This document shows positions 1 to 5,014 of a stretch of DNA of 7,622 nucleotides, piece after piece (the first letter of the stretch is position 1; every line of letters begins with the position of its first letter). Source of the DNA: Bryobacterales bacterium (lineage in GTDB: Bacteria; Acidobacteriota; Terriglobia; Bryobacterales; Bryobacteraceae); NCBI GenBank assembly GCA_016880505.1, contig JAEHDI010001133.1, positions 1 through 7,622 of the forward strand, written 5' to 3'. Position numbers and translations under genes: made by a program. Under the pieces are notes generated by a model. It saw only the letters and a program-made list of their open reading frames with translations, was not told where the DNA came from and did no database searches.

Positions 1-351
1 GGCGACGGCGGCGGTGTGCGTAATCGAAAGCGACACCGATTTCACGCCAAGCCGTTCGGCGAAACGGGCGGCCACGCCGTGGAGCAGAAGGGTCGGCTTG
101 CCCGAGGGCAGGTTGGCGACCTCGAAGTCGCGCCAGCGCACGCCATGCCTCCAGCCGGTGCCGATGGCCTTCATTCCGGCTTCCTTGGCGGCGAAACGGG
201 CGGCGTACCGTTCGAATCGGTTGGCTTTCCGCTCGACGTAGGCGATCTCGGCCGGGGTATATACGCGCTCGATGAATCGCCGGCCGAAACGCTCGATCGC
301 GGCCCGGATGCGGTCCACCTCGGCGACGTCGAGACCAGTACCGGCGATCAC
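1..351 (-). CDS. acpS: Holo-[acyl-carrier-protein] synthase (AcpS), 3' end outside window
   Basis: AcpS transfers the 4'-phosphopantetheine arm of coenzyme A to a serine of apo-acyl carrier protein, activating it for fatty acid synthesis in the cytoplasm. Translating the minus strand from a GTG at 351 gives 117 residues open to the window edge; the family is usually about 120-130 residues, so only a few C-terminal residues and the stop are missing. Seen directly: the N-terminal GTGLDV motif with Asp8, the central RFAAKEA motif with Glu57 (the usual Mg2+ ligands) and the C-terminal SITHT motif (family consensus SxSHT). The GTG start overlaps the nikR stop as GTGA, so translation is probably coupled and the gene is co-transcribed with nikR. 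No functional link between nickel control and AcpS is known to me; the pairing is probably positional. Confidence 0.93.
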   Translation of the reverse strand, partial: MIAGTGLDVAEVDRIRAAIERFGRRFIERVYTPAEIAYVERKANRFERYAARFAAKEAGMKAIGTGWRHGVRWRDFEVANLPSGKPTLLLHGVAARFAERLGVKSVSLSITHTAAVA

Positions 352-764
352 AGCCCGGCTCCCGAGCCGGTGATCGTGAGACGGCCGTGCTTGACGCCCT
401 TGGTGCTGATCAGGCTGTCGGCGATCTTGCGAACCACCGAGGCGTTGCCCTTGACCACCAGGACCTCGAGGCAGTTGTCATGGTCGAGGTGGACATGCAG
501 GGCGGACAGAATGTGGTCAAAGTACTTGTGTTGGAGGTCGGTCAGCTTCTCGTTGAGCAGCCTGACGTGGTGATCATAGACGAGAGTGACCGTGCCGATT
601 ACCGGACTGTCCGGCGCCTGCCACGCCTTTTCGACAAGTTCGTCGCGGATGAGATCGCGGAACGCCTCCGAGCGGTTGGTATACCCACGGCTGAGAATCA
701 GCGCATCGAATTTTTCGAGGAGATCGGTGTCGATGGCTACGCCGATCCGGCTTAGTTCGCCCAT
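348..764 (-). CDS. nikR: Nickel-responsive transcriptional regulator NikR
   Basis: NikR is a tetrameric ribbon-helix-helix repressor that binds DNA when loaded with Ni2+ and shuts off nickel uptake genes. The 138-residue product has the usual family length. Residues 1-45 form the RHH DNA-binding domain (RIGVAIDTDLLEKFD strand and helix, then SRGYTNRSEAFRDLIRD). The C-terminal ACT-like domain carries the complete square-planar nickel site: His79, His90, His92 and Cys98, with the spacing of E. coli His76/His87/His89/Cys95, in the LHVHLDHDNCLEV block. The gene is divergent from nikMN-nikQ-nikO, which encodes a nickel importer and is the obvious target. I see no Shine-Dalgarno motif before the ATG; a weak promoter-like pair (TTGCCG at 802-797, 17-bp spacer, TAACCT at 779-774) would give a nearly leaderless message. 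The 3' end overlaps acpS by 4 bases. Confidence 0.96.
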   Translation of the reverse strand: MGELSRIGVAIDTDLLEKFDALILSRGYTNRSEAFRDLIRDELVEKAWQAPDSPVIGTVTLVYDHHVRLLNEKLTDLQHKYFDHILSALHVHLDHDNCLEVLVVKGNASVVRKIADSLISTKGVKHGRLTITGSGAGL

Positions 765-803
765 TTGTAGGTCAGGTTACAGCAGGTAGCGTCGGGCGGC
801 AAG

Positions 804-836
804 AAGGTGGCACGGTTCTGCGGATCGTGCTACCTT
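804..836. promoter_or_regulatory. Inverted repeat, candidate NikR operator
   Basis: In the nikR-nikMN spacer two 11-nt arms, aaggtggcacg (804-814) and cgtgctacctt (826-836), are inverted copies with one mismatch (a G-T pair) around an 11-nt centre. Counting the inner 6-mers GTGGCA and TGCTAC, the half-sites are 15 nt apart, which closely matches the architecture of known NikR operators (E. coli GTATGA-N16-TCATAC), though the half-site sequence differs. It lies just upstream of the GAGAG ribosome-binding site of nikMN, where bound NikR would block transcription. An additional half-site-like aggtagc sits at 784-790. Operator function is inferred from position and geometry; a stem-loop acting in RNA is the alternative. 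Confidence 0.6.
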
Positions 837-848
837 GAGAGCGTTCCG

Positions 849-1757
849 ATGCACATCCCCGACGGATTTCTCTCCACTTCGGTGTGGGCCACGATGAGCG
901 CCGCCACCGTGCCATCGGTCGCGTACATGGTACGGCGCGCTCAGCGTGAGGTGGAAGAGGCCCGGGTGCCATTACTCGGGGTGATGGGAGCGTTCGTTTT
1001 CGCGGCGCAAATGATCAACTTTCCGGTGGGGATCGGAACGACCGGGCACCTGATCGGCAGCGCGGTACTGGCGTACACGCTCGGACCGGCAGCCGCGAGT
1101 GTGGTCATGACGGCGATCCTCGCCGTCCAGGCGCTTGTGTTCCAGGACGGCGGTCTGCTGGCGCTCGGCGCCAACGTATTCAATATGGCGGTGGCGGGTG
1201 TGCTGGCCGCCTACCTGCCGTATCACTACTGGGGTGCAGGACGGTGGCGGAAGGCGGCCATTTTTTCAGGGGCCGCGCTATCGGTGCTGACGGGGGCGCT
1301 GCTGGCGTTGGCGCAGTTGCGATTCTCCGGCGTGGCGATGCCGGGGGCGGTCGTGTGGGTCTCGCTGGGTCTGTTCACGGTCAACGCTCTGCTGGAAGGC
1401 GGAATCACACTGGCGGTCATGCAGTCGCTGGAGGCGCTGAATCCGGGCTGGCTGCGAAAGCCGGCGGCGAGCGGGCGAACGGCGATGGGTGTACTGCTGA
1501 CCGCTGCCGTGTTGCTCGCAGGCGCCGGTGTGTTGTTTGCGGCGAGCGATCCGGACGGTCTCGAGAAACTGGCGGAGAACCTCGGCATCGCATCGCATGC
1601 GCGAACTCTGCTGGAGACACCGCTCGGCGACTACGAGATGCAGTACCTGTCCTCGGGCTGGCTGCGAAAGGCCACCGCCGGGCTGGCGGGCCTGGCGCTG
1701 ATCTACGGCGCCTGCGTCGTGTTCGGCAAGCTGATCGCGCGGCGAAGGAGCGCCTGA
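849..1757 (+). CDS. nikMN: Nickel ECF transporter substrate-binding membrane protein, NikM fused to NikN-type PDGLE domain
   Basis: This is the S-component of an energy-coupling-factor importer for Ni2+ in the inner membrane. The product is 302 residues. It begins MHIPDGFLS, the NikM/CbiM signature in which the free N-terminus and His2 chelate the metal. The third ligand seen in the NikM2 structure, His67, is present at exactly residue 67 in the GTTGHLIG motif, following FAAQMINFPVGIG (49-61). About six hydrophobic helices follow to residue 205. After a linker comes a second part with a membrane helix, the DPDGLE motif (234-239) and a last helix, i.e. a fused NikN-like PDGLE domain. An upstream ATG at 807 would add 14 residues and destroy the N-terminal metal site, so 849 is chosen; GAGAG at 837-841 is the likely ribosome-binding site. 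A cobalt transporter (CbiM) is less likely given PDGLE and the adjacent nikR. Confidence 0.93.
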   Translation: MHIPDGFLSTSVWATMSAATVPSVAYMVRRAQREVEEARVPLLGVMGAFVFAAQMINFPVGIGTTGHLIGSAVLAYTLGPAAASVVMTAILAVQALVFQDGGLLALGANVFNMAVAGVLAAYLPYHYWGAGRWRKAAIFSGAALSVLTGALLALAQLRFSGVAMPGAVVWVSLGLFTVNALLEGGITLAVMQSLEALNPGWLRKPAASGRTAMGVLLTAAVLLAGAGVLFAASDPDGLEKLAENLGIASHARTLLETPLGDYEMQYLSSGWLRKATAGLAGLALIYGACVVFGKLIARRRSA

Positions 1758-2501
1758 TTGCACCACGTCGTACTGGACCGCTGGAGCCGGGGTGGCAGTT
1801 TCCTTCACCACCGCGACGCTCGCGCGAAGGTCCTCGCACTGCTGGCTTTCCTGATTATCGTGGCGACGACGCCGCCCGGTTCCAACGCGGCGGCAGCCGG
1901 GTACGGCGCATTCCTGGTGGCGGCGGCGCTGCTGGCAGGACTCCCGGCCGGTGGCGTGCTGTGGCGCGGCGCCGTGGTACTGCCTTTCTCGGCGGCTTTC
2001 GCCGCGATGAGCCTCTTCGCGGGCGACAGCGTACGGGCAACGGCGCTTCTTCAGAAGAGCTACTTGTCGGCACTGGCGGTGGTGATCGTCGTGGGGACAA
2101 CACCGATGCCCGAACTCCTGCGAGGCCTGGAGTCGCTCGGGATCCCGCGGTTCCTTCTGCTCGTCGTCCAATTCCTGTACCGCTACCTGTTTGTAATTTC
2201 TGAGCAGGCGCAGCACATGAGGGTCGCCGCCGCAGCGCGGGGAGCGGCTTCAACCCGTGTGGTTTTCCGCCGGTGGCGGCTCCGGGCAGTGGCAGGAGCG
2301 ATCAGCGTGCTGTTTGCGCGCTCCTACGCCAGATCCGAGGGCATCTACCGGGCCATGGCCGCGCGAGGTTTCCAGGGGCACATTTCGTTGCTCGCCGCGA
2401 AGCGGTTCCGATGGCAAGACGTGGCGTTCCTGGTGGCGTCGGTTGTGGTTCCGGCCGCCGTGCGAATCGCGCTCGGAGCAGGAGGCGGATGGACCCGCTG
2501 A
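1758..2501 (+). CDS. nikQ: Nickel ECF transporter transmembrane coupling protein (EcfT/CbiQ family)
   Basis: NikQ is the T-component that links the substrate-binding NikM to the ATPase NikO and passes on the ATP-driven movement. The product is 247 residues with several hydrophobic helices (about 24-37, 43-63, 70-88, 100-114, 131-147, 222-239). The two cytoplasmic coupling-helix motifs of the family are visible: AAARG at 158-162 and AARG(F) at 201-204, the latter in YRAMAARGF. The start is a TTG placed directly after the nikMN TGA; it is supported by a strong AAGGAG at 1745-1750 seven bases upstream, inside the end of nikMN, so the two genes are translationally linked. The 3' end overlaps nikO by 13 bases. 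Confidence 0.92.
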   Translation: MHHVVLDRWSRGGSFLHHRDARAKVLALLAFLIIVATTPPGSNAAAAGYGAFLVAAALLAGLPAGGVLWRGAVVLPFSAAFAAMSLFAGDSVRATALLQKSYLSALAVVIVVGTTPMPELLRGLESLGIPRFLLLVVQFLYRYLFVISEQAQHMRVAAAARGAASTRVVFRRWRLRAVAGAISVLFARSYARSEGIYRAMAARGFQGHISLLAAKRFRWQDVAFLVASVVVPAAVRIALGAGGGWTR

Positions 2502-3208
2502 TCGAAGTCAAAGACCTGCGTTTCCGATATCCCGACGGAACGTCCGCACTCAACGGCATCGATTTTCGATTGTACCCAGGCGAAACGGTGGCGCTACTCG
2601 GCGCAAACGGATCCGGAAAGACGACGTTCGTTCTGCACCTCAACGGGATTTTGCAGGGCGAGGGCCTGGTGAGCGTTTGCGGCATGCAGGTGAGCAAGGA
2701 GACGCTGCCGGATATCCGGCGGAAAGTCGGCCTTGTATTTCAGGAAGCCGACGAACAGTTGTTCATGCCGACGGTACTCGACGACGTGACGTTCGGGCTG
2801 CTGAATCTCGGCGTTTCTCCGGAGGAAGCTGCCGCGCAAGGGCGAGAGGCACTGGCTCGCGTCGGGATGGAAGGGGTGGGCGGAAAGGCGCCCTATCACT
2901 TGAGCGCCGGTGAAAAGCGGCGGGTCGCACTTGCCGGCGTGCTTGTCATGCGGCCAGAGATACTGATCCTCGACGAGCCGACCACCTACCTGGATCCGCC
3001 CGGACAGAGGAACCTGTTGGAACTCCTTCGTGAGTTGCCTCAGGCCAAGATCGTCGTGACGCACAGCACGACCTTGGCCTTGGCTGTCGCACAGAGGGCG
3101 GTGTTCTTTCAAAAAGGAAAGGTCGCCGGTGAAGGAGTGACGGAAGAAATCATCCAGCGGTTTCAGTGGGACCCCAGGCAACCTTGCCACGGAATCCACG
3201 GAGGTTGA
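2489..3208 (+). CDS. nikO: Nickel ECF transporter ATP-binding protein (CbiO/EcfA family)
   Basis: NikO is the cytoplasmic ABC ATPase that powers the nickel importer, acting as a dimer on NikQ. The 239-residue product has every expected element: Walker A GANGSGKT (38-45), Q-loop glutamine Gln85 in VFQEADEQLF (the DEQLF extension is typical of EcfA/CbiO), ABC signature LSAGEKRR (138-145), Walker B ILILDEP with catalytic Glu163, and the H-loop His192 in VVTHS. The frame is open further upstream, but those codons are a shadow of nikQ. The ATG at 2489 begins the conserved MDPLIEVKDLRFRYPDG, with AGGAGG at 2480-2485 just before it. The last residues (CHGIHGG) hold a Cys and two His, a possible metal-binding tail of unknown importance. 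Confidence 0.95.
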   Translation: MDPLIEVKDLRFRYPDGTSALNGIDFRLYPGETVALLGANGSGKTTFVLHLNGILQGEGLVSVCGMQVSKETLPDIRRKVGLVFQEADEQLFMPTVLDDVTFGLLNLGVSPEEAAAQGREALARVGMEGVGGKAPYHLSAGEKRRVALAGVLVMRPEILILDEPTTYLDPPGQRNLLELLRELPQAKIVVTHSTTLALAVAQRAVFFQKGKVAGEGVTEEIIQRFQWDPRQPCHGIHGG

Positions 3209-3243
3209 AACCGAAGGACGGTTTCGTTAGGCCGAAGCGGCCT
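3207..3243. terminator. Two small hairpins between convergent nikO and the basic-protein gene; weak terminator candidate
   Basis: At the nikO stop codon GAAACC (3207-3212) and GGTTTC (3220-3225) form a 6-bp stem with a 7-nt loop. A second perfect 5-bp stem AGGCC/GGCCT spans 3229-3243, inside the last codons of the opposite-strand gene. They sit in the right place to end both converging transcripts, but neither strand has a clear T-run after the stem, so intrinsic termination is uncertain. Confidence 0.3.
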
Positions 3244-3499
3244 GTGCCTTCCGGTACTCCGCCCAACGCCGCTTCTGTGCCTGGGCAATGCGCTTGCGGG
3301 CTGCTGCGCTGAGGCGGCGTTTTCTCGCCGGTTTCTCCGCGGCCGGACCCGCGGGAGGGTTTGACTTTACCCTCCTGGCTCCGAGCAGTGCGCGGACTTG
3401 TTGTATCTGTTCTTCGATCCGCTGCTTCTGCAACTCCAGACCTTCCAGGGCCGCTGCGTAGATCGATGTATCTTTGAGTGCTTTTGTGACTCTGGGCAT
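3227..3499 (-). CDS. Small highly basic hypothetical protein with coiled-coil helix and Ala/Arg/Lys-rich tail
   Basis: Function not recognised. From the ATG at 3499 the product has 90 residues. It has an N-terminal segment (MPRVTKALKDTSIYAAAL), a charged amphipathic helix (LEGLELQKQRIEEQIQQVRALLG) likely to form a short coiled coil, a Pro/Ala-rich linker, and a strongly basic C-terminus built on RRLSAAARKRIAQAQKRRW followed by AEYRKA. Such tails, with the SAAARKRI-AQAQKRRWA pattern, recur in small proteins of Acidobacteriota-like genomes as I recall them and resemble histone-H1-like, nucleic-acid-binding tails; DNA or RNA binding is inference. A longer reading with a start at 3526 or 3514 is possible, but the 3499 ATG is preferred: GGGAG (3509-3505) lies 5 bases upstream, and the promoter predicted upstream would start transcription near 3513. 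It follows dtd on the same strand after a 45-nt gap. Confidence 0.7.
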   Translation of the reverse strand: MPRVTKALKDTSIYAAALEGLELQKQRIEEQIQQVRALLGARRVKSNPPAGPAAEKPARKRRLSAAARKRIAQAQKRRWAEYRKAQAASA

Positions 3500-3519
3500 T
3501 TTGTCTCCCGTCATCCAAA

Positions 3520-3548
3520 ATAACATATCCGCGACTTAGAAGTGTCAA
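3520..3548 (-). promoter_or_regulatory. Sigma70-type promoter for the small basic protein gene
   Basis: On the minus strand a perfect -35 box TTGACA (3548-3543) is followed by a 17-bp spacer and TGTTAT (3525-3520), which matches 4 of 6 bases of the -10 consensus. Transcription would begin near 3513, about 14 nt before the chosen ATG at 3499, with a GGGAG ribosome-binding site in between. The -35 box contains the TGA stop of dtd, so the promoter is packed into the gene end. The AT-rich patch stands out in the local GC-rich background. Confidence 0.5.
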
Positions 3549-3994
3549 ACCGACTTTTCCGAATCGAGGATGAAAGTTACCGGACCGTCGTTGACCAGAT
3601 GGACGGCCATTGCCGCCTGGAAGACTCCGGACTGGACCGAGACCCCGCGGGTGCGGACGGAATCGATGAAGTACTCGTAGAGGTTTCGAGCCAGTTCCGG
3701 CGCCGCAGCCCGGTCGAACCCCGGCCGGCGGCCCTTTCGCACGTCGCCGTACAGAGTGAATTGCGAAACGACCAGCAGGCTTCCGCCGATGTCGAGCAAG
3801 CTGCGGTTCATTTTGCCCTCTTCATCCGGAAAAATCCGCAGGCAGACAGTTTTGTCGGCAAGGTAGTCGGCGTCGGCTCTGACGTCGGTGCGGGCAATGC
3901 CCACAAGCGCGACCAACCCCCGCTCTATGGAACCCGCGACCCGCTCACCGACTTCAACACGCGCCTCGCTCACGCGCTGAAGGACCGCTCGCAT
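3545..3994 (-). CDS. dtd: D-aminoacyl-tRNA deacylase (DTD)
   Basis: DTD hydrolyses D-amino acids (and glycine mischarged on tRNA-Ala) from tRNAs, a proofreading step that keeps D-residues out of proteins; it works as a cytoplasmic homodimer. The product is 149 residues, close to the usual family length, and complete. Both active-site motifs sit at the canonical positions: SQFTLYGD at 77-84, and NDGPVT at 135-140 with the Gly137-Pro138 cis pair that makes the chiral filter. The conserved CLRIFPDEEGKMN block (51-63) is also present. The ATG at 3994 begins the family-typical MRAVLQRVSEARV. No Shine-Dalgarno motif is visible, and the divergent kinase gene starts only 27 bp away. The stop codon lies within the -35 box of the next gene's promoter. 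Confidence 0.96.
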   Translation of the reverse strand: MRAVLQRVSEARVEVGERVAGSIERGLVALVGIARTDVRADADYLADKTVCLRIFPDEEGKMNRSLLDIGGSLLVVSQFTLYGDVRKGRRPGFDRAAAPELARNLYEYFIDSVRTRGVSVQSGVFQAAMAVHLVNDGPVTFILDSEKSV

Positions 3995-4021
3995 ATGGTA
4001 TAAGTATGGCAGAATCCGGTC
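3995..4021. promoter_or_regulatory. 27-bp divergent spacer with TATAAG/CATACT -10-like elements
   Basis: The start codons of dtd and the GHMP kinase gene are only 27 bp apart. The plus strand holds TATAAG (3999-4004), a fair -10 box for the kinase. The minus strand holds TGCCATACT (4011-4003), resembling an extended -10 box for dtd. Neither gene has a recognisable ribosome-binding site, so very short or absent 5' leaders are likely if transcription begins here. No good -35 box was found on either strand. Confidence 0.3.
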
Positions 4022-5014
4022 ATGATTGAGACTTATGCATACGCACGCGCCGGCCTGCTCGGCAATCCAAGCGACGGGTATTTCGGCAAGACTATTTCGT
4101 TACTCGTCAAGAACTTTCGCGCTCGTGTGTTGCTCTATCCGAGCGCCCGGCTTGTGATAAGACCCTCGAAGGCCGACACGCCGATATTCGAGAATCTGCA
4201 GGACCTGTACAGCACCACGCGCTGGCGGGGATATTACGGTGGGATCAGGATCATTCAGGCGCTGGTGGTCCGGTTCATCGATTACTGCCGCGAAGTAAAT
4301 TTTCCCCTGGAAGACCGTAACTTCACGCTGGAGTACGAATCAAGCATCCCGCTCCGGCTGGGACTTGGCGGATCGAGCGCGATCATTACCGCCGCTCTGC
4401 GCGCGTTGTGCCAGTATTTTGAGGTTGAAATTCCCAAGCCGGTTCAAGCCAACCTTGTGCTGGAGACGGAAACCAAGGAGCTCGGCGTACCGGCGGGACA
4501 TCAGGATCGCGTGATCCAGGTCTACGAAGGCCTCGTCTACATGGATTTTGCGCGCGAGTTGATGGAAACGAGGGGGTACGGAAACTACGAAAACCTCGAT
4601 CCCGGGCTGCTGCCAAACATCTACGTTGCATACCGCACCAGTCTCAGTGAAGGGACCGAAATTTTTCATAGCAGCGTTAGGGAACGGTGGCGGAGGGGCG
4701 ATCCCGAGGTGGTTGAAGCCATGCGAACGTGGGCGGGCTACGCGCAAGAGGGGCGCGAGGCGCTGCTGCGCCGTGATGGCGACACGCTGGCGGGGTTGAT
4801 CGACGCCAATTTCGACCTGCGCGCCCAGCTCTACCACATCAGCGACGGCAACCTGCGGATGATCCGTGTCGCCCGCGAGGTTGGCGCGACTTCGAACTTC
4901 GCGGGATCCGGTGGCGCCATCGTCGGCACGTATCGGGACGAGCGGATGTACGAGTCGCTGGCAGGTGCGATGAAAGAGATCGGTGTGGCGGTGATCAAAC
5001 CGAGGGTGACGTAG
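4022..5014 (+). CDS. GHMP-family sugar kinase, glucuronokinase-like
   Basis: The 330-residue product is a GHMP (galactokinase/homoserine/mevalonate/phosphomevalonate) kinase. Seen: motif 1 near the N-terminus, ARAGLLGNPSDGYFG (9-22); the ATP-binding motif 2, IPLRLGLGGSSA (109-120); a likely catalytic Asp162 in AGHQDRV; and motif 3, GATSNFAGSGGAI (288-300). Several blocks (GNPSDxYxGxTIS, GYYGGxR, NFTLxYxxxIP, AGxQDRVxQVYxGLVxMDF, NFDxR) match my memory of plant glucuronokinase (EC 2.7.1.43), which makes glucuronate-1-phosphate for UDP-glucuronate synthesis. The substrate here is therefore inferred to be a uronic acid or related sugar; another sugar or mevalonate-type substrate cannot be excluded. 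No sugar-nucleotide pyrophosphorylase is nearby to confirm a pathway. The gene stands alone, divergent from dtd, and its last 20 bp overlap the 3' end of the convergent NACHT gene. Confidence 0.85.
   Translation: MIETYAYARAGLLGNPSDGYFGKTISLLVKNFRARVLLYPSARLVIRPSKADTPIFENLQDLYSTTRWRGYYGGIRIIQALVVRFIDYCREVNFPLEDRNFTLEYESSIPLRLGLGGSSAIITAALRALCQYFEVEIPKPVQANLVLETETKELGVPAGHQDRVIQVYEGLVYMDFARELMETRGYGNYENLDPGLLPNIYVAYRTSLSEGTEIFHSSVRERWRRGDPEVVEAMRTWAGYAQEGREALLRRDGDTLAGLIDANFDLRAQLYHISDGNLRMIRVAREVGATSNFAGSGGAIVGTYRDERMYESLAGAMKEIGVAVIKPRVT

Noticed and set aside
16..573. Plus-strand frames opposite acpS and nikR
   Set aside because: Antisense shadows; the minus-strand frames carry full AcpS and NikR motif sets.
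807..848. Upstream ATG that would extend NikMN by 14 residues (MARFCGSCYLESVP...)
   Set aside because: It would bury the MHIPDG N-terminus that binds nickel, move His67 from its known position and place the start inside the inverted repeat; the ATG at 849 has a GAGAG upstream.
1244..2216. Long open frames over nikMN/nikQ on both strands (about 312-319 codons)
   Set aside because: Arg/Gly/Ala- or Gln-rich shadows caused by very high GC; the EcfT and NikM frames explain the DNA.
3500..3526. Longer N-terminus (MLFWMTGDK...) for the small basic protein
   Set aside because: The ATG at 3526 lies upstream of the predicted transcription start and neither it nor 3514 has a ribosome-binding site; 3499 has GGGAG at 5 nt.
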